From assembly GCA_964016885.1 (NCBI GenBank), contig OZ024740.1:303476248-303540247 (forward strand): a DNA stretch of 64,000 bases. The letters run 5' to 3'. Shown in pieces: positions 11,770-22,986 of this stretch (position 1 is its first letter; each line of letters opens with the position of its first letter). A model generated the notes under the pieces. That model made no database searches and was not told the DNA's origin. It saw only the letters and a program-made list of their open reading frames with translations. A program made the position numbers and the translations under genes. The DNA comes from Eledone cirrhosa (taxonomy: Eukaryota; Mollusca; Cephalopoda; Octopoda; Eledonidae).

Positions 11770-12352
11770 TGTTACAATGTTTATTTTATATAACAATATT
11801 CAATTTGAATATTGAATGATAAAATCTATAACATGAAATATTCGTACAATAATTTGGTGGCTTTTCGAGCCACGTAAATAAAAGTATCACAGAATACGAT
11901 TATAATATAGTTTGTATTGTATCTATACAATGTGACAAACAGAAATGGTGCGTGTGAAATGAAAAGTGTGAACTTACTATGTGTGCGTGTGTGCGTATTA
12001 GTATACTTTCTTGTTTTACCAGTAGTAGTAATCAGGCGTTTAAGGCGTGTGAGAAAATAGTGGACAGACGTTTTTCGTGAAGGGAGATTTGATAACGTAG
12101 GTGAAATGTCCGTTCTTGTCTGTGGTATAACTTTTTCTCCGGGGCGTAAAAAACACCTGTATTTATAAGGGTTGAAGTTAGAAGGATAGATATATCCTCT
12201 GACCTTTGGTTAGAATCTCCCAAGGGGTTGGTCTGCCGGGCGTAAACAACTTAGAAGGATGGATATATCTAACCTCTTTTTTTTGCCAGGCGTTAACAAC
12301 ATCTGACCTGTGTTTAGCATCTCTCAAGGGGTTGGTCTGCCGGGCGTAAACA
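11770..12352 (-). mobile_element. Possible solo LTR with TATA box
   Basis: The segment starts TGTTACAAT and ends GTAAACA on the plus strand. Read on the minus strand it has CTTATAAATACAGG as a TATA-type core at about 12154-12167. The subrepeat GGGGTTGGTCTGCCGGGCGT occurs twice (from 12225 and 12329). No flanking duplication was found, so the ends and the LTR identity are uncertain. Confidence 0.3.
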
Positions 12353-12734
12353 ACTAACCACGGCTTGTCCCAGAGGCGGGAAAGCTCAGATTCGGTTTCG
12401 AATCTTCGCCGCCGTTATAAACGCAAAGAAAATATATATGTATGTGAAAAACGAAAAGTATTGTAGCTCTTAATCTAATTCTAATCAATTTCTGATTGGA
12501 AAAAAAAATTTCTTTTAGCAAATTTTGAAAACCAAAGACAGTTTTTACTTTAAAAAGAAAAGACAATATAAAAAAAAATTATGAATTTTATAAAATCATT
12601 ACTAAACGAATTACGGCACCTAATCAAAACATACCGTCTTTAGAAATGACACGTTGCATAACGTGGTCCTAGGGTTCCTGTACAGAGAGGTAAAAGAGGA
12701 TGGTCATGGCTGGAATGTCTTTGAGAATAGGTCT

Positions 12735-12828
12735 GCTTGATCAGGATCGAACTGGAGCTAAACAAACTTAAGGGGTTAACAAATAAGTTGTAAGTCTATC
12801 ATCGCCTTAGACCACTCAGCCAAAACGA
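12735..12828 (-). repeat. tRNA-like (Leu/Ser-type) SINE head or tRNA pseudogene
   Basis: The minus strand reads TGGCTGAGTGGTCTAAGGCG (A-box type) and about 70 nt later CCAGTTCGATCCTGAT (B-box type). The T stem is not properly paired and no acceptor stem is evident, so this is not a functional tRNA. Confidence 0.35.
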
Positions 12829-14250
12829 GGAAGGCCTCGACAGTATCCTTCAACGTGCTAGAAGTAGCAATGAAACCTCCCTAAAATAACACCCTACTAC
12901 TTGAAAAATGAAAGAACACAATAGATTGTGGATAATTTAGTACCAGATACACTATGTTTGGAAAATAAAGATGAAATGATCCCAGCTTGAACGCCTTTGT
13001 TCCTAGGTGTATTGCAACGGAGCTGACCTAGAGCTAATCACAACCACCACCACCTCTTTTTAAAAAATGGTAGGATATATTGAATAATCTGGTCAAAGAT
13101 TCACCAACCCAACCAAAAATATATATATATACTTTCAAAACTTACCAATCATCATAATTAAAACCAGCTTCATATCCAAATTTCTATGTCAAGAAAAAGA
13201 TATTCTAAACATTGCTGTTATAATTATAGTATACTATGGGGCTAACCTATAAATGTTCGCCGTTGCTGCATGTTTAAACTAATTATAATTAAATACATTG
13301 AGCAGTTGTAAAAGGCACTATGCACATAAATCTAGGGCCGCGTTATACAATTTGTCGTTTTAGACGGTAAAGCATAATTTCAGGCAAATATTCGTTTTAG
13401 TGTGGATTTAGAAAAAAAAGCTTCTAACTTCGTTTATTATGTTGTAAAAAAAAGTGTTGGCTGCATCTCCAAGCCGTTGTTAGAATAACCATTGCATAAG
13501 GCATTTTTAAACAATAGACAGCAGTCTGTCTCCGAAGTCTCTTATTCGCTGTGTCAATAAAATAGAGTATTGGCAGTATTGTTGAAATTTTTCCTTATTT
13601 CATACCTTGACTTGCGAAGAGAATTTGAAATTAAAGAAAAAAAAATAACGAAAATAAAGTAAATAACGGACAGAAGAGTACCGGTTACGTATTACTATAT
13701 ATCATTCAGTCGGATCCATCAATTTTTTTTTTTTTTTACGATCATAACGTGACCAAAGCATGGTTATTAACTACCAGTGTATCAAATGTTAACATAAGTG
13801 TCAGAGCGAAAAACACCGAATAAAGGAGAAACAATTGCTTTTCTTCTAAATAATGGTCTTCTGCATAGCGAGGATACGAATCGCACAGAATACTATTGTT
13901 TATTATTTGTAATAATTAAATATCACTTTCACTATTTGCCCGGGAAACACCCTATTTTAACAAGAAAACAAAAAAAGCGCCAACTTCCATATATAGAAAG
14001 TATAGTTTGTGTGTGTATACATGTGCTTGATGGACAGAAAAATAAAATAACGTGTTAGAGACTGGAAACTACCTCATGATATTTAAAGTGGCGTGGAAAA
14101 ATTAAAAATAATAAAGTATCAGATTAAATAATTTGTTCACGGGTTTGCGTGTGTGTATTTGTGAATGAAAGAACGACCGGCATTTATCAGACACCGACCT
14201 AGAAACCACGTTGGCAAATAGGATAACACACAATGGGAAAATATAATTGG
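12829..14250. other. PREP intron 1, no exon recognised
   Basis: Mostly low-copy AT-rich sequence with poly-A/T runs. If the PREP exon at 14274 is correct this is its first intron. No second exon was found between here and position 1, so that intron would exceed 14 kb. Confidence 0.4.
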
Positions 14251-14273
14251 AATTATTTACTGATAATACTTAC

Positions 14274-14339
14274 TTTGTGTCCATGGTAATCATCAACAAC
14301 TGACTCATCACGACGTGCTTTAGGGTAAGAAAACTTCAT
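14274..14339 (-). CDS. PREP: Prolyl endopeptidase, first coding exon
   Basis: The minus strand encodes a 22-residue exon that starts MKFSYPKARRDESVVDDYHG and ends with HK directly before GTAAGT. Prolyl endopeptidases (family S9A, cytosolic serine peptidases that cut after proline in short peptides) begin with the same pattern: a Met, YP, an RDE(S/T) motif and DYHGHK, leading into the propeller-proximal region. The ATG matches the family start. A possible acceptor (TTTGCAG) lies 18 nt before the ATG, so a separate 5' UTR exon is possible. The catalytic domain and all later exons are outside the window or unrecognised. The gene is transcribed away from PPP1R21. The identity rests on one short exon, but the motif density makes chance unlikely. 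Confidence 0.72.
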
Positions 14340-14404
14340 ATCGAAGCGGTAGGTAGGCTGCAAATGACACAATGAAATAATGATAATACAGATTAGGCAG
14401 TTAA

Positions 14405-14440
14405 GTGGTGTGCGCATTCTCTCTCATCACTTCCGCTTTC
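14405..14440 (-). promoter_or_regulatory. Candidate PREP core promoter elements
   Basis: About 85-100 bp upstream of the exon the minus strand has GCGGAAGTGATG, a good ETS-family site, and TGCGCA, an NRF1-type half site. Both are common in TATA-less promoters of housekeeping genes. No TATA box is seen. The transcription start was not determined. Confidence 0.4.
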
Positions 14441-14449
14441 TAAATCCTT

Positions 14450-15530
14450 ACCCTCCTACTTTGACCAAAAATCTTACAGCAAGATGTGCAGTGTTTTTCA
14501 TTTAATATTTAAATTAATATGATTTTCTTTTTTACATCAATGTGATACTTTAATATGTGAAGTTGTATCTTCTTCTATGGCACCAAGTACTGCTAGAATT
14601 CAAACGGGACCATATATTCGCTTTGTCCATAACTTACTGTTGGACTACACATAATGTCTCGATTTTTCAAATGCAATAATAGTGTTTAGTAATGTTTCTG
14701 ATGTTTATAACCACAGTGCTGGTTCAAGCAGTTGAGTATAAATCTTTAGGGAATGAGTGGTGAGTAGTATCTGAGAGGTTTGGAGGCGTTAATACCGTAA
14801 ATTAAACAAAGGTAAGCCTTGGTGTACTCAATGACACGTACGCAGAAAAACTTCTTTATGAATTGAAATTTCCATTTTTTTAAAAAAGAAAACAAAAGCT
14901 AAAAACTCACAAAAATAAGGCAAGAAATTTTCAAAAAATTAGGTTCTAGTTTTAAAAATTTAATTGTTATGCCTTTCTTACACTAACATTTTGAGCTAGA
15001 TTTCCTTGAGCGCCTGTGCGACTTTTGCTGTAACATAGCAGACGACTTTACAAAAAATGTTATACGCAGAATAGAGTTCCTTGTAGAATATCGAAGCCAT
15101 TGAACTGTCAGAAGAAATGACTCATTGAAGGTAATGACTAAACCAGTGATAACCGGATATATTTATTACCATTATATATTCTAATTATATTATGGTATAA
15201 TGCCTCGTACAGAATGAAAATGAAGCTGCCTGTGTATTAAAAGAAAGGGTGCATCTAATGATCTAAGACCAATGGGCATCACGTTCAATGGCTTGGCCAT
15301 GTGTGCAAATGAAACCTTCGGTCAATACGAGGAGGTGCTGAAAAGTTCTTAGATTGATCGCTGCTACAGAGGCCTGGCTGGATGCCCTACCTTCCGAGTT
15401 CTTTTTACGGGGTTTAGAAAAACTGGAGGACCGCTGCAATATGTGTGTGAATAAAATCATGATTAACTGATCCTGGAGCTAGGGAATCTAATAATTATTT
15501 TATTTTACATTAAAAAACATTACATATGAC
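14450..15530. other. Intergenic, nothing recognised
   Basis: Low-copy AT-rich sequence between the PREP promoter and the first large repeat block. A segment at 15263-15460 has an open minus-strand frame of 65 codons without similarity to anything recognised. Confidence 0.4.
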
Positions 15531-15847
15531 CAGTGGCGAACTGGCCAGGTTGCCCAATGGCAAGTGGGCGCCAGGGGGCCCACGGTAACATTGAAGAGCC
15601 CACAGTAGCAATGCTTTGCTTTAAAAAAATACCTGAAATCTAAGAGAAAGAATAAAAAAAATGTTTAAATAAATAAAACAATTAAGCAAAGCATTTTGTC
15701 AACCAATTCCCCAGGAAATTACTAAAAACCAAAGTATACGATAGTGCAAATAGCTGGAATCAGTGGTTGTACATTCTACTAAATCTAAAGCTTGGTGTAT
15801 TCATTCATGCAGCATGCAAACATACATATATAGACACAGACACACAA

Positions 15848-16018
<171 letters not shown>

Positions 16019-16152
16019 ATAAATGTAATCTGAGTTTTTCGAATATTAATAATAACATTCGATTCGTTTGCAATTGTGTAAACAGCCTCATTTTTATAGC
16101 CATGTCAGTAGAATGAACTCATCATTCTTGCTTTTGTGTTGGCATGTAAAAA

Positions 16153-16202
16153 GAACTGCAGACACTAATGTTTCTGGGTATCACCCTTCATCAGTACAAC
16201 TC
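16153..16202 (-). ncRNA. Hammerhead ribozyme-like motif, family I, left arm
   Basis: Minus strand, 50 nt. Stem I strands GAGUUGUA and UGCAGUUC pair over 8 positions (with G-U pairs). The core CUGAUGA is followed by a stem II GGGU-GAU-ACCC (flanked by an A-A mismatch), then GAA, a short stem III ACA-UUAG-UGU and the cleavage residue C. All invariant core bases of a type I hammerhead are present. Short stem III loops of this sort are known from hammerheads in Penelope-like elements. Activity was not tested. Confidence 0.7.
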
Positions 16203-16379
16203 ACTATTCACCTGCCAGCTGTCAGAGCTAGTTAAAATATATGCTATTTTCTAAAATATACAGTTACTGATCAGATTACATTTATTGTATTCAGCCATGT
16301 AGAGCGAAAATTTTCTTTTTTTTATTTGAATTTGGCAAAGCCGGCCATTTATCGGTCGTATACAGGAAACTGACTGACC

Positions 16380-16470
16380 AGTCTGCTGATATGCAAATCT
16401 GGCTGATCAGTGGATCTGCTAATATGCAGACCTGACTGATCGGCCAGTCTGCTAATATGCAAATCAGGCC
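16380..16470 (+). promoter_or_regulatory. Repeats with octamer (POU) motifs
   Basis: Three imperfect units of about 33 bp containing CTGCTGATATGCAAATCTGG-type sequence. ATGCAAAT is exact at 16391-16398 and 16457-16464 and altered to ATGCAGAC at 16424. They lie in the centre of the inverted repeat. Binding is only inferred from motif identity. Confidence 0.4.
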
Positions 16471-16540
16471 GATCAGTAACTGTATATTTTAGAAAATATC
16501 ATATATTTTCACTAGCTCTGACAGTTGGCAGGTGAACAGT

Positions 16541-16591
16541 GAGCTGTACTGATGAAGGGTGATACTCTGAAACATTAGTGTCTGCCAGTTC
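16541..16591 (+). ncRNA. Hammerhead ribozyme-like motif, family I, right arm
   Basis: Plus strand, 51 nt. Stem I GAGCUGUA pairs with UGCCAGUUC if one C is bulged; relative to the left arm, a U to C change keeps its pair with G. The core CUGAUGA is intact, stem II is AGGGU-GAU-ACUCU, then GAA, stem III ACA-UUAG-UGU and C. It is the inverted partner of the motif at 16153-16202. Confidence 0.65.
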
Positions 16592-16755
16592 TGTTTACAT
16601 GCCAACACAAGAGCAAGAATGAAGAGTTCATTCTACTGACATGGCTATGAAAATTAGGCTTATTTGCATAATTGCAAACGAATCGAATGTTATTATTAAT
16701 ATTCGAAAAACTCAGATTACATTTATTGTATTCAGCCATGTAGAGCGAAAATGTT

Positions 16756-16819
<64 letters not shown>

Positions 16820-16985
16820 CTGCCAAGACTGGAATTGAACCATCAGTACAGTTGAGGTATGTCATGTATCAATTTATGTAATTTATCTGATGAGGATGAA
16901 CTGAAAAACAACACAGTACCTCCGAAATATATATAATAAAACATATATTTTGATTATGTGAATGTATCCATTTCTTAATATTTTG

Positions 16986-17075
<90 letters not shown>

Positions 17076-17148
17076 TTACACACGAACTACTGACCAGATA
17101 TTATTTGGTATCAATGGGTTAAAATCAATTAGTGGTGAAGGTGGTGTG

Positions 17149-17187
<39 letters not shown>

Positions 17188-17599
17188 TGAGTGTGAAAGA
17201 ACAAAGGTCATTATTAAAAGTCTCTGGATTTCGTAAAATACATATTTTTTATTGGAGAAGGTAAGATATTTTCTCGCAAAAGTTTGATTGCACTGTTTTG
17301 TTTCCACTCCACTTGTGTTTGTGTATTTTTTGAAAATGTTATTTATTCATTATAAAAATTAAATGATAGCATTCTATATGTAGGTAAGCCCCCTTCATCT
17401 GGCAACCAATATTTCTAGACCTAGTCTGCCACTGTATATATATATATATATATATATATAATAGTAATAATAATAAATTTGAAGACTAAAATCCAAAGAG
17501 GGCTCGATAAAGATAAATATATATCAAATATATAAGAACCGTAGAGTAAATATTTATAAGGAATACCTACGTGTTTAATCTGTCATTTTAATATATATA

Positions 17600-18098
17600 T
17601 GTAGCGACGTGGTTAGTCAGTCTGGTCACTACTTCTGATCAAATCCGAGAATAGCCCTTAGAAGGACTGTTATCGCATACGGTCTGAACAGATCTGAAGA
17701 TAGCCCTTAAAAGGACTGTTGTCGCATATAGCCCTTAAAAGAACTGTTGAGGATGGACAGACGAAAGCACAAGTTGAAAGGACGAAGCAAGGCGAGATGT
17801 AAATTTGATCAGCTATTTATTTTCACATGAAGCGACGATACGAGGTACAAGGCGTGTGTGAGTGACAAATCGTGGCAGAGGCGAGGGACAACGATACGCG
17901 GGTTGACTCTGCCAAATGTCGACTGCTGAAGTGTTTGGAAGCACTCTATTTATACAGAAATAATCGTTTGATGTTTAGCCGCTGTGTAGACGTTTATTCT
18001 GGTAGCTTTTAAGGGTTCTTTTGTTTCACGTTGAGGTAGCTAGCTAACAGGTAGATGGCGCTGTATATTTCACAGATGTTATTTCCAGTGACTGTACA
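17600..18098 (-). repeat. Gypsy element A, 3' LTR (499 bp)
   Basis: It starts TGTAGCGACG and ends CTGTACA on the plus strand. Against the other LTR it shows nine differences by eye, all transitions. Inside are three imperfect copies of a TAGCCCTTARAAG unit. On the minus strand TATAAATA (17947-17954) and a downstream AATAAA (about 17816) could serve as promoter and polyadenylation signal. Confidence 0.95.
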
Positions 18099-19030
18099 TT
18101 ACCCCCCTGCCAGATCTTTTGTACAACAAAAGAGCGAAATATCGTATAGTAATGGGCCAGTGGTGCATTTGTCGTGACAATAGCCCGAGGAGTGTCCAGC
18201 GCGTTGTGAAATTTTGTGATCATCGAGTACAGGACAGAGTCGATGTAGAGATGATATGGCAAGATGTATGTGTCAGGAAGAGAAAAAAGAAATAAACTAT
18301 AAAATGACTTTGACCAGATTTATGCAGGCGTGATGAATGAGCCTGTTGCAATTTGGGTTGAGCTGCCTGTGAATTGCGTGACAAAAAGTCTAACTGGGCA
18401 GTGACGATAACCGTAACGTGTGAACTGAATGGCCGTAAGCATGCTGCCTAAAAGTAACAGTTTTCTCCACAGCATATGACTTGAGCGAATGCATGTGGTA
18501 AAAAAATAGCGAGGTATTCTCGAGCTATTGAGTGAATGTGTACGGGGAAAAAGAAGGCCAGTGTTTTGAGGATGCGATTTGTGAAATGCGTGATCAAAGA
18601 GAAAACATTTTGTAGTGTAAGAGTTAGAGGGACACAAATATCTATTACTCAGTGTATGAATTAAAAGGTGAAACAAACGTGGTTTTGTAGTGTGCATGAA
18701 AAACAAAATACGTACACGCCTTGTATGTATATAAAAATTATGGCAATTACACAATCAATGTTACAGAACAAGAAAAGTAAAAAATTTTGCAAAACAAGAG
18801 AGAGCAGAAAAAAAATGTTATACACAATGATATACACAATGTTTGTTCTTAAATAGAGTTTGTAATAAATAATGTTCATAATAAATAATGTTCTTCGTGA
18901 CATGAGCACATGGTCACTAAAAATTGCAATTGTTCAAGCAGAAAGTTCATTGTATTTGAAACTGGAAATTGTAAACACAAGAAAAATGGAAATGTTTTGC
19001 ACGAAGACTGATTAAGAAACTCACTTGAGG
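18099..19030 (-). other. Gypsy A post-pol region
   Basis: About 930 bp between the end of pol and the 3' LTR. It has an open minus-strand frame of 144 codons (18320-18754) without recognisable domains, and no clear envelope features. It may simply be 3' untranslated sequence. Confidence 0.5.
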
Positions 19031-21897
19031 TTAACGGTAATTCACATATTGTGCCAACTTTGCGGGCCAATGGACGCGTCGTCCGCTTCTCGTGACTGGA
19101 GATGAAACAGGTGGCTCGCTGGGACAGCAATCTGTTGGAGTTTCTGGTGTAGAGACTGTAACAGTATCCATGATGGCTTTTTTTAATCTGTCCACGCTGA
19201 CAGAATTCTGTTTACCATCTAGATCGAGAATAAAATATTTCGGATATTTTTTTAGAACACGATAAGGGCCAGAATATGGAGGTCGAAGATGAGCTGAGAT
19301 GGTGTCGTTTCGAACGAAAACGTGTGTCCAATCTTTAATGTCTGAAGCTATGTGTGTGGCCGTGTTCTGTTGACGAGTGCTTGCAGGAGCAAGGTGAGAC
19401 ATATATTGTCGAAGACGGTGTACGTATGATCCTGGGTCTGGAACATCCTGAGGAGAGATGGGAGCAACCATCTGACCAGGTAGAACCAGGGAAGTGTCGT
19501 ACACTAATTCTGCAGGTGTGTGTCCGAATTCCTCCTTAACGGTGGATCGAATGCCCAGAAGGATGAGTGGTAGGTATTCAAACCAGTGGGTCTTGTCTGG
19601 ATATGCTTTTATTGCAGCTTTCAATTGGCGATGGAATCTTTCCACGAGACCATTAGCTTGCGGGTGATAATCTCTCGTGCGGATGTGTTTACATCCTAAC
19701 AGGCGAGTCAGTTCCCTGAAGAGGTGGGAGTCAAATTGGTGTCCTCTGTCCGTTGTTATCTTCGCTGGGGCGCCATAACGTGATACCCAGTGTAAAACCA
19801 AAGTTTTAGCGACTGTTTCCGCTGAGGTATCATTTATGGGAAAAGCCTCAGGCCAACTGGAAAAATCGATCTATGCAGGTGAGCAAGTGTGTGTAGTTCT
19901 GTGATGGTGGTAGAGGTCCGACGATGTCGATATGCACATGATGAACACGTGCATCAGGTTGCGCGAATGTGCCGAGTGGAGTTTTGATGTGTCTGTGAAC
20001 TTTGGCTTTCTGGCAGGCAATGCAGCCCATGGACCAGTCGCGCACATCCTTGTTAATGTTAGTCCACACAAAACGAGCAGAGATTAGTTTCTGTGTAGCC
20101 CGGATTCCCGGGTGAGACAAGCAGTGTAAAGCAGAAAAAACTTGTCGACGATGCATTTGTGGTACGTACGGTCGTTCATGACCGGTAGAAAAGTCGCACC
20201 AAATTTGTCCCGGAGAAGAAGGAATGGGAACTTGTTGAAACTAGAGGGATGGCGAATCTCGGAGCTTGATAAACTCTTCGTCAGTCTCTTGGTCAGCTGC
20301 GATCTGTTGAAGGTCGATGCCTGAATGCACATGTATTGCGTTCAGCTGGATTCGGGACAGGGCGTCGGCTGCTACGTTGTCTGATCCCTTGATATGCCGA
20401 ATATCAGTTGAATATTGGGAGACAAAATCCAGGTGTCGGAGTTCTCTCGGTGAATGTCGATCAGGTTTGGTACGGAACGCATAAACTAGTGGTTTATGGT
20501 CCGTGTAGATCACGAAATCTGATCCTTCGAGCATGTGCCGAAAATGCTTAACCGAAAGATAGGTTGCCAAGAGTTCGCAGCCAAAGGTACTGTATTTCGT
20601 TTCTGCCGGTTGCAATCGCTTAGAAAAGAAGGATAAGGGTTGCCACACGCCGTCCACATGTTGTTGTAGAACGCCTCCAACCCCCGTTTCTGATGCGTCC
20701 ACTAGCAGCGAAAGAGGAGCGCCAGACCTGGGGAAAACGAGCATGGAAGCGTTTGCCAACATTTCCTTCAGGCAGTTAAAAGATGTTAATTCTTCCTCGT
20801 TTAGAGTGATCTCTTCGTTTTTGCGAGTCCAGTTACGAAGAAGGTCCGTGAGGAGTCTGGCTGCGTCGGAACAATGAGGGATGAACCGCCTATAAAAATT
20901 CACCAGACCGAGGAATTCACGCAGTTTCCGAAGTGATGTAGGTGCGGGAAGACTGCGGATAGCTTCCACTTTCTCGGGAAGTGGACGGATGCCGTCTTTA
21001 TCGATGATGTGCCCGAGAAAGGACAGTGAAGAAACGCCGAGAAGGCACTTGCTGCGGTTGATGATGATACCGTACTCAACCAAACGTCGGAAAAGGAGAT
21101 TTAAGTGCTTCTCGTGTTAATGCTCGGAAGTACTTGCTACCAGCACGTCGTCAATATACGCGTATACGAAGGGTAGATCGCGTAACACGGTGTCAATAAA
21201 CCTCTGTAAAGTGTGTGCAGCGTTGCGTAGACCGAACGGCATTCGCAGGAATTCGAATAAACTGAACGGTATTGTGATTGCGGTTTTCGGAATGTCTGCA
21301 GGCTCCATAGGTATCTGGTTATATGCACGCACCAAATCTACCTTGGAAAAGATGCGTGGGCCTTGCAAAGAGGCAGAAAAATCGTGCAGGTGAGGTACAG
21401 GGTAATTATCGGGCACTGTAGAATTGTTAAGTGCACGATAATCCCCACATGGTCGCCAATCATTCTCGTTTTTTTTTAGGAACAAGGTGTAGGGGTGCAG
21501 ACCAGTTGCTGGAGGAAGGGCGAATGATTCCGAGGTCCAACATGTGTTGGAACTCCTGCTTGGCGATTCTCAATCGGTCTGGAGGCAGTCTCCTTGGTCG
21601 GGCAGCTGTGGGTGGTCCCCTTGTCTCGATGTGGTGCGTGACACTATGCTTAATGGGACCATCCTTAAATACCGGGCGAGTGATGTCTGGGTATTTCTGG
21701 AGAATGCCGTTGTACCGCGAAGGCTCTGACTGGCAAATTACAGGGCTCACTGTGGATTGCGTGGTAAATATACCTCTCACAGTGAGGTTTGTGGTGGTGT
21801 CGATAAGCCTCCGGTTCTTCATAGCCACCAGAAGGTTGAAGTGCTGGAGAAAATCGGCTCCTAGGATCGGGGTCGGCAGGTCTGCCACGACGAACAC
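19031..21897 (-). pseudogene. Gypsy A pol (protease end, RT, RNase H, integrase), broken
   Basis: Successive minus-strand pieces give the C-terminal protease motif ILGADFLQHFNL, the RT palm with YIDDVLVAS (ending at 21117), RNase H with LLVDASETG and YTDHKPL, the integrase zinc region (HCLSHPG and CIACQK), then the core with ITTDRG and GLVERFHRQ, and a GPY/F-like SGPYRVL. Continuity is lost at several points: a frame change in an A-run near 21470, an in-frame stop at 21117-21119, a change between 20241 and 20156, and one at a T-run near 19862. It cannot encode a full polyprotein. Confidence 0.92.
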
Positions 21898-21920
21898 CCA
21901 TTGAAAACGCCGCCTCAGGC

Positions 21921-22427
21921 CTAATTGAGGGTCAGGGATTTTTCCCCGAAAGTCGGAATTGACGATTGGTTCACTGCCTGCAGAAAGGACGGGGTTGGGT
22001 GTCTTTTTCCCGAGATTAGTGAAACAGGAATAACACTAACCTGGGATTCTGTATCCACGAGGTAACGGATGCCTGTCGCCTGGTCGTTAATAAAAAATAG
22101 ACGACTTTTCTTTTCAGTACCAGGGGTGAACGTCGTTGCTAGGCCCTGGGTGGTATTCTGGAAAGAGCACGGGGCTTTGCACTTAGATGCCCGTGCGCCG
22201 AAATTTGTGTGATACCAGCAGAGGTTGCCAGACACACGATTTTGACTGGGACTACTGGATCTTCGACTGTGAAAAGGCCTGGATTGATTGTTGCTGCGTC
22301 TCCGGTGTGTTTGAAAGGTCAGGTTCTCTACTTGATTTGAGAGGGCTTTAATTTGACCAGCCCGCTCTCTGATCATAGCCCGCAGCTCTGAAATCTCGGC
22401 CTCTGTCGTTGGTTGCGACATGTACAT
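21921..22427 (-). pseudogene. Gypsy A gag zinc knuckle and protease, broken
   Basis: A 168-codon frame on the minus strand. After a short coiled N-terminus (SELRAMIRERAG) and a basic Arg/Ser-rich stretch comes CWYHTNFGARASKCKAPC (C70, H73, C83, C87), a knuckle typical of this gypsy group. Residues 126-128 are DTE where pepsin-like retroviral proteases have DTG or DSG, so the active-site loop is altered. The frame ends at a stop where the protease continues in another frame. No capsid domain is visible before the knuckle, suggesting an internal deletion. Confidence 0.8.
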
Positions 22428-22487
22428 GTTGGTATCTCCTTAGGTGCTATCTGGTTGTGCGTTCGACATCACGTCGGGGTCACCAAT

Positions 22488-22986
22488 TGTAGCGACGTGG
22501 TTAGTCAGTCTGGCCACTACTTCTGATCAGATCCGAGAATAGCCCTTAGAAGGACTGTTATCGCATACGGTCTGAACAGATCTGAAGATAGCCCTTAAAA
22601 GGACTGTTGTCGCATATAGCCCTTAAAAGAACTGTTGAGGATGGACAGACGAAAGCACAAGTTGAAAGGACGAAGCAAGGCGAGATGTAAATTCGATCAG
22701 CTATTTATTTTCACATGAAGCGACGATACGAGGTACAAGGCGTGTGTGAGTGACAAATTGTGGCAGAGGCGAGGGACAACGATACGCGGGTTGACTCTGC
22801 CAAATGTCGACTGCTGAAGTGTTTGGAAGCACTCTATTTATACAGAAATAATCGTTTGATGTTTAGCTGCTGTGTAGATGTTTATTCTGGTAGCTTTTAA
22901 GGGTTCTTTTGTTTCACGTTGAAGTAGCTAGCTAACAGGTAGATGGCGCTGTATATTTCACAGATGTTATTTCCGGTGGCTGTACA
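22488..22986 (-). repeat. Gypsy element A, 5' LTR (499 bp)
   Basis: Same length as its partner, with the same ends. TATAAATA lies on the minus strand at 22835-22842. The primer-binding candidate starts three bases inside the element from its left edge. Confidence 0.95.

Larger units (their letters stand above)
17600..22986 (-). mobile_element. Ty3/gypsy retrotransposon A, LTR-bounded but broken
   Basis: Two 499-bp LTRs flank an internal region of 4.4 kb read on the minus strand: gag zinc knuckle, protease, reverse transcriptase, RNase H and integrase, in the Ty3/gypsy order. Next to the 5' LTR the minus strand has TGGTGACCCCGACGTG, a likely tRNA primer site starting with TGG. Next to the 3' LTR is a polypurine tract with GGCAGGGGGG. 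The element sits in a (TA)n tract and TATA flanks both sides, but this cannot prove a target duplication. It lies between PREP and PPP1R21. Confidence 0.93.

Noticed and set aside
12735..12828. tRNA-Leu/Ser gene
   Set aside because: A- and B-box-like sequences are there, but the T stem and acceptor stem do not pair.
16884..16960. CTGATGA with long imperfect stem II and GAAA
   Set aside because: Core bases and an 8-of-10 stem II are present, but no stem I pairing could be found and stem III would lie in TA-rich sequence.
18320..18754. Envelope gene of gypsy A
   Set aside because: The 144-codon frame has no signal peptide, glycosylation pattern or transmembrane segment of an envelope protein.
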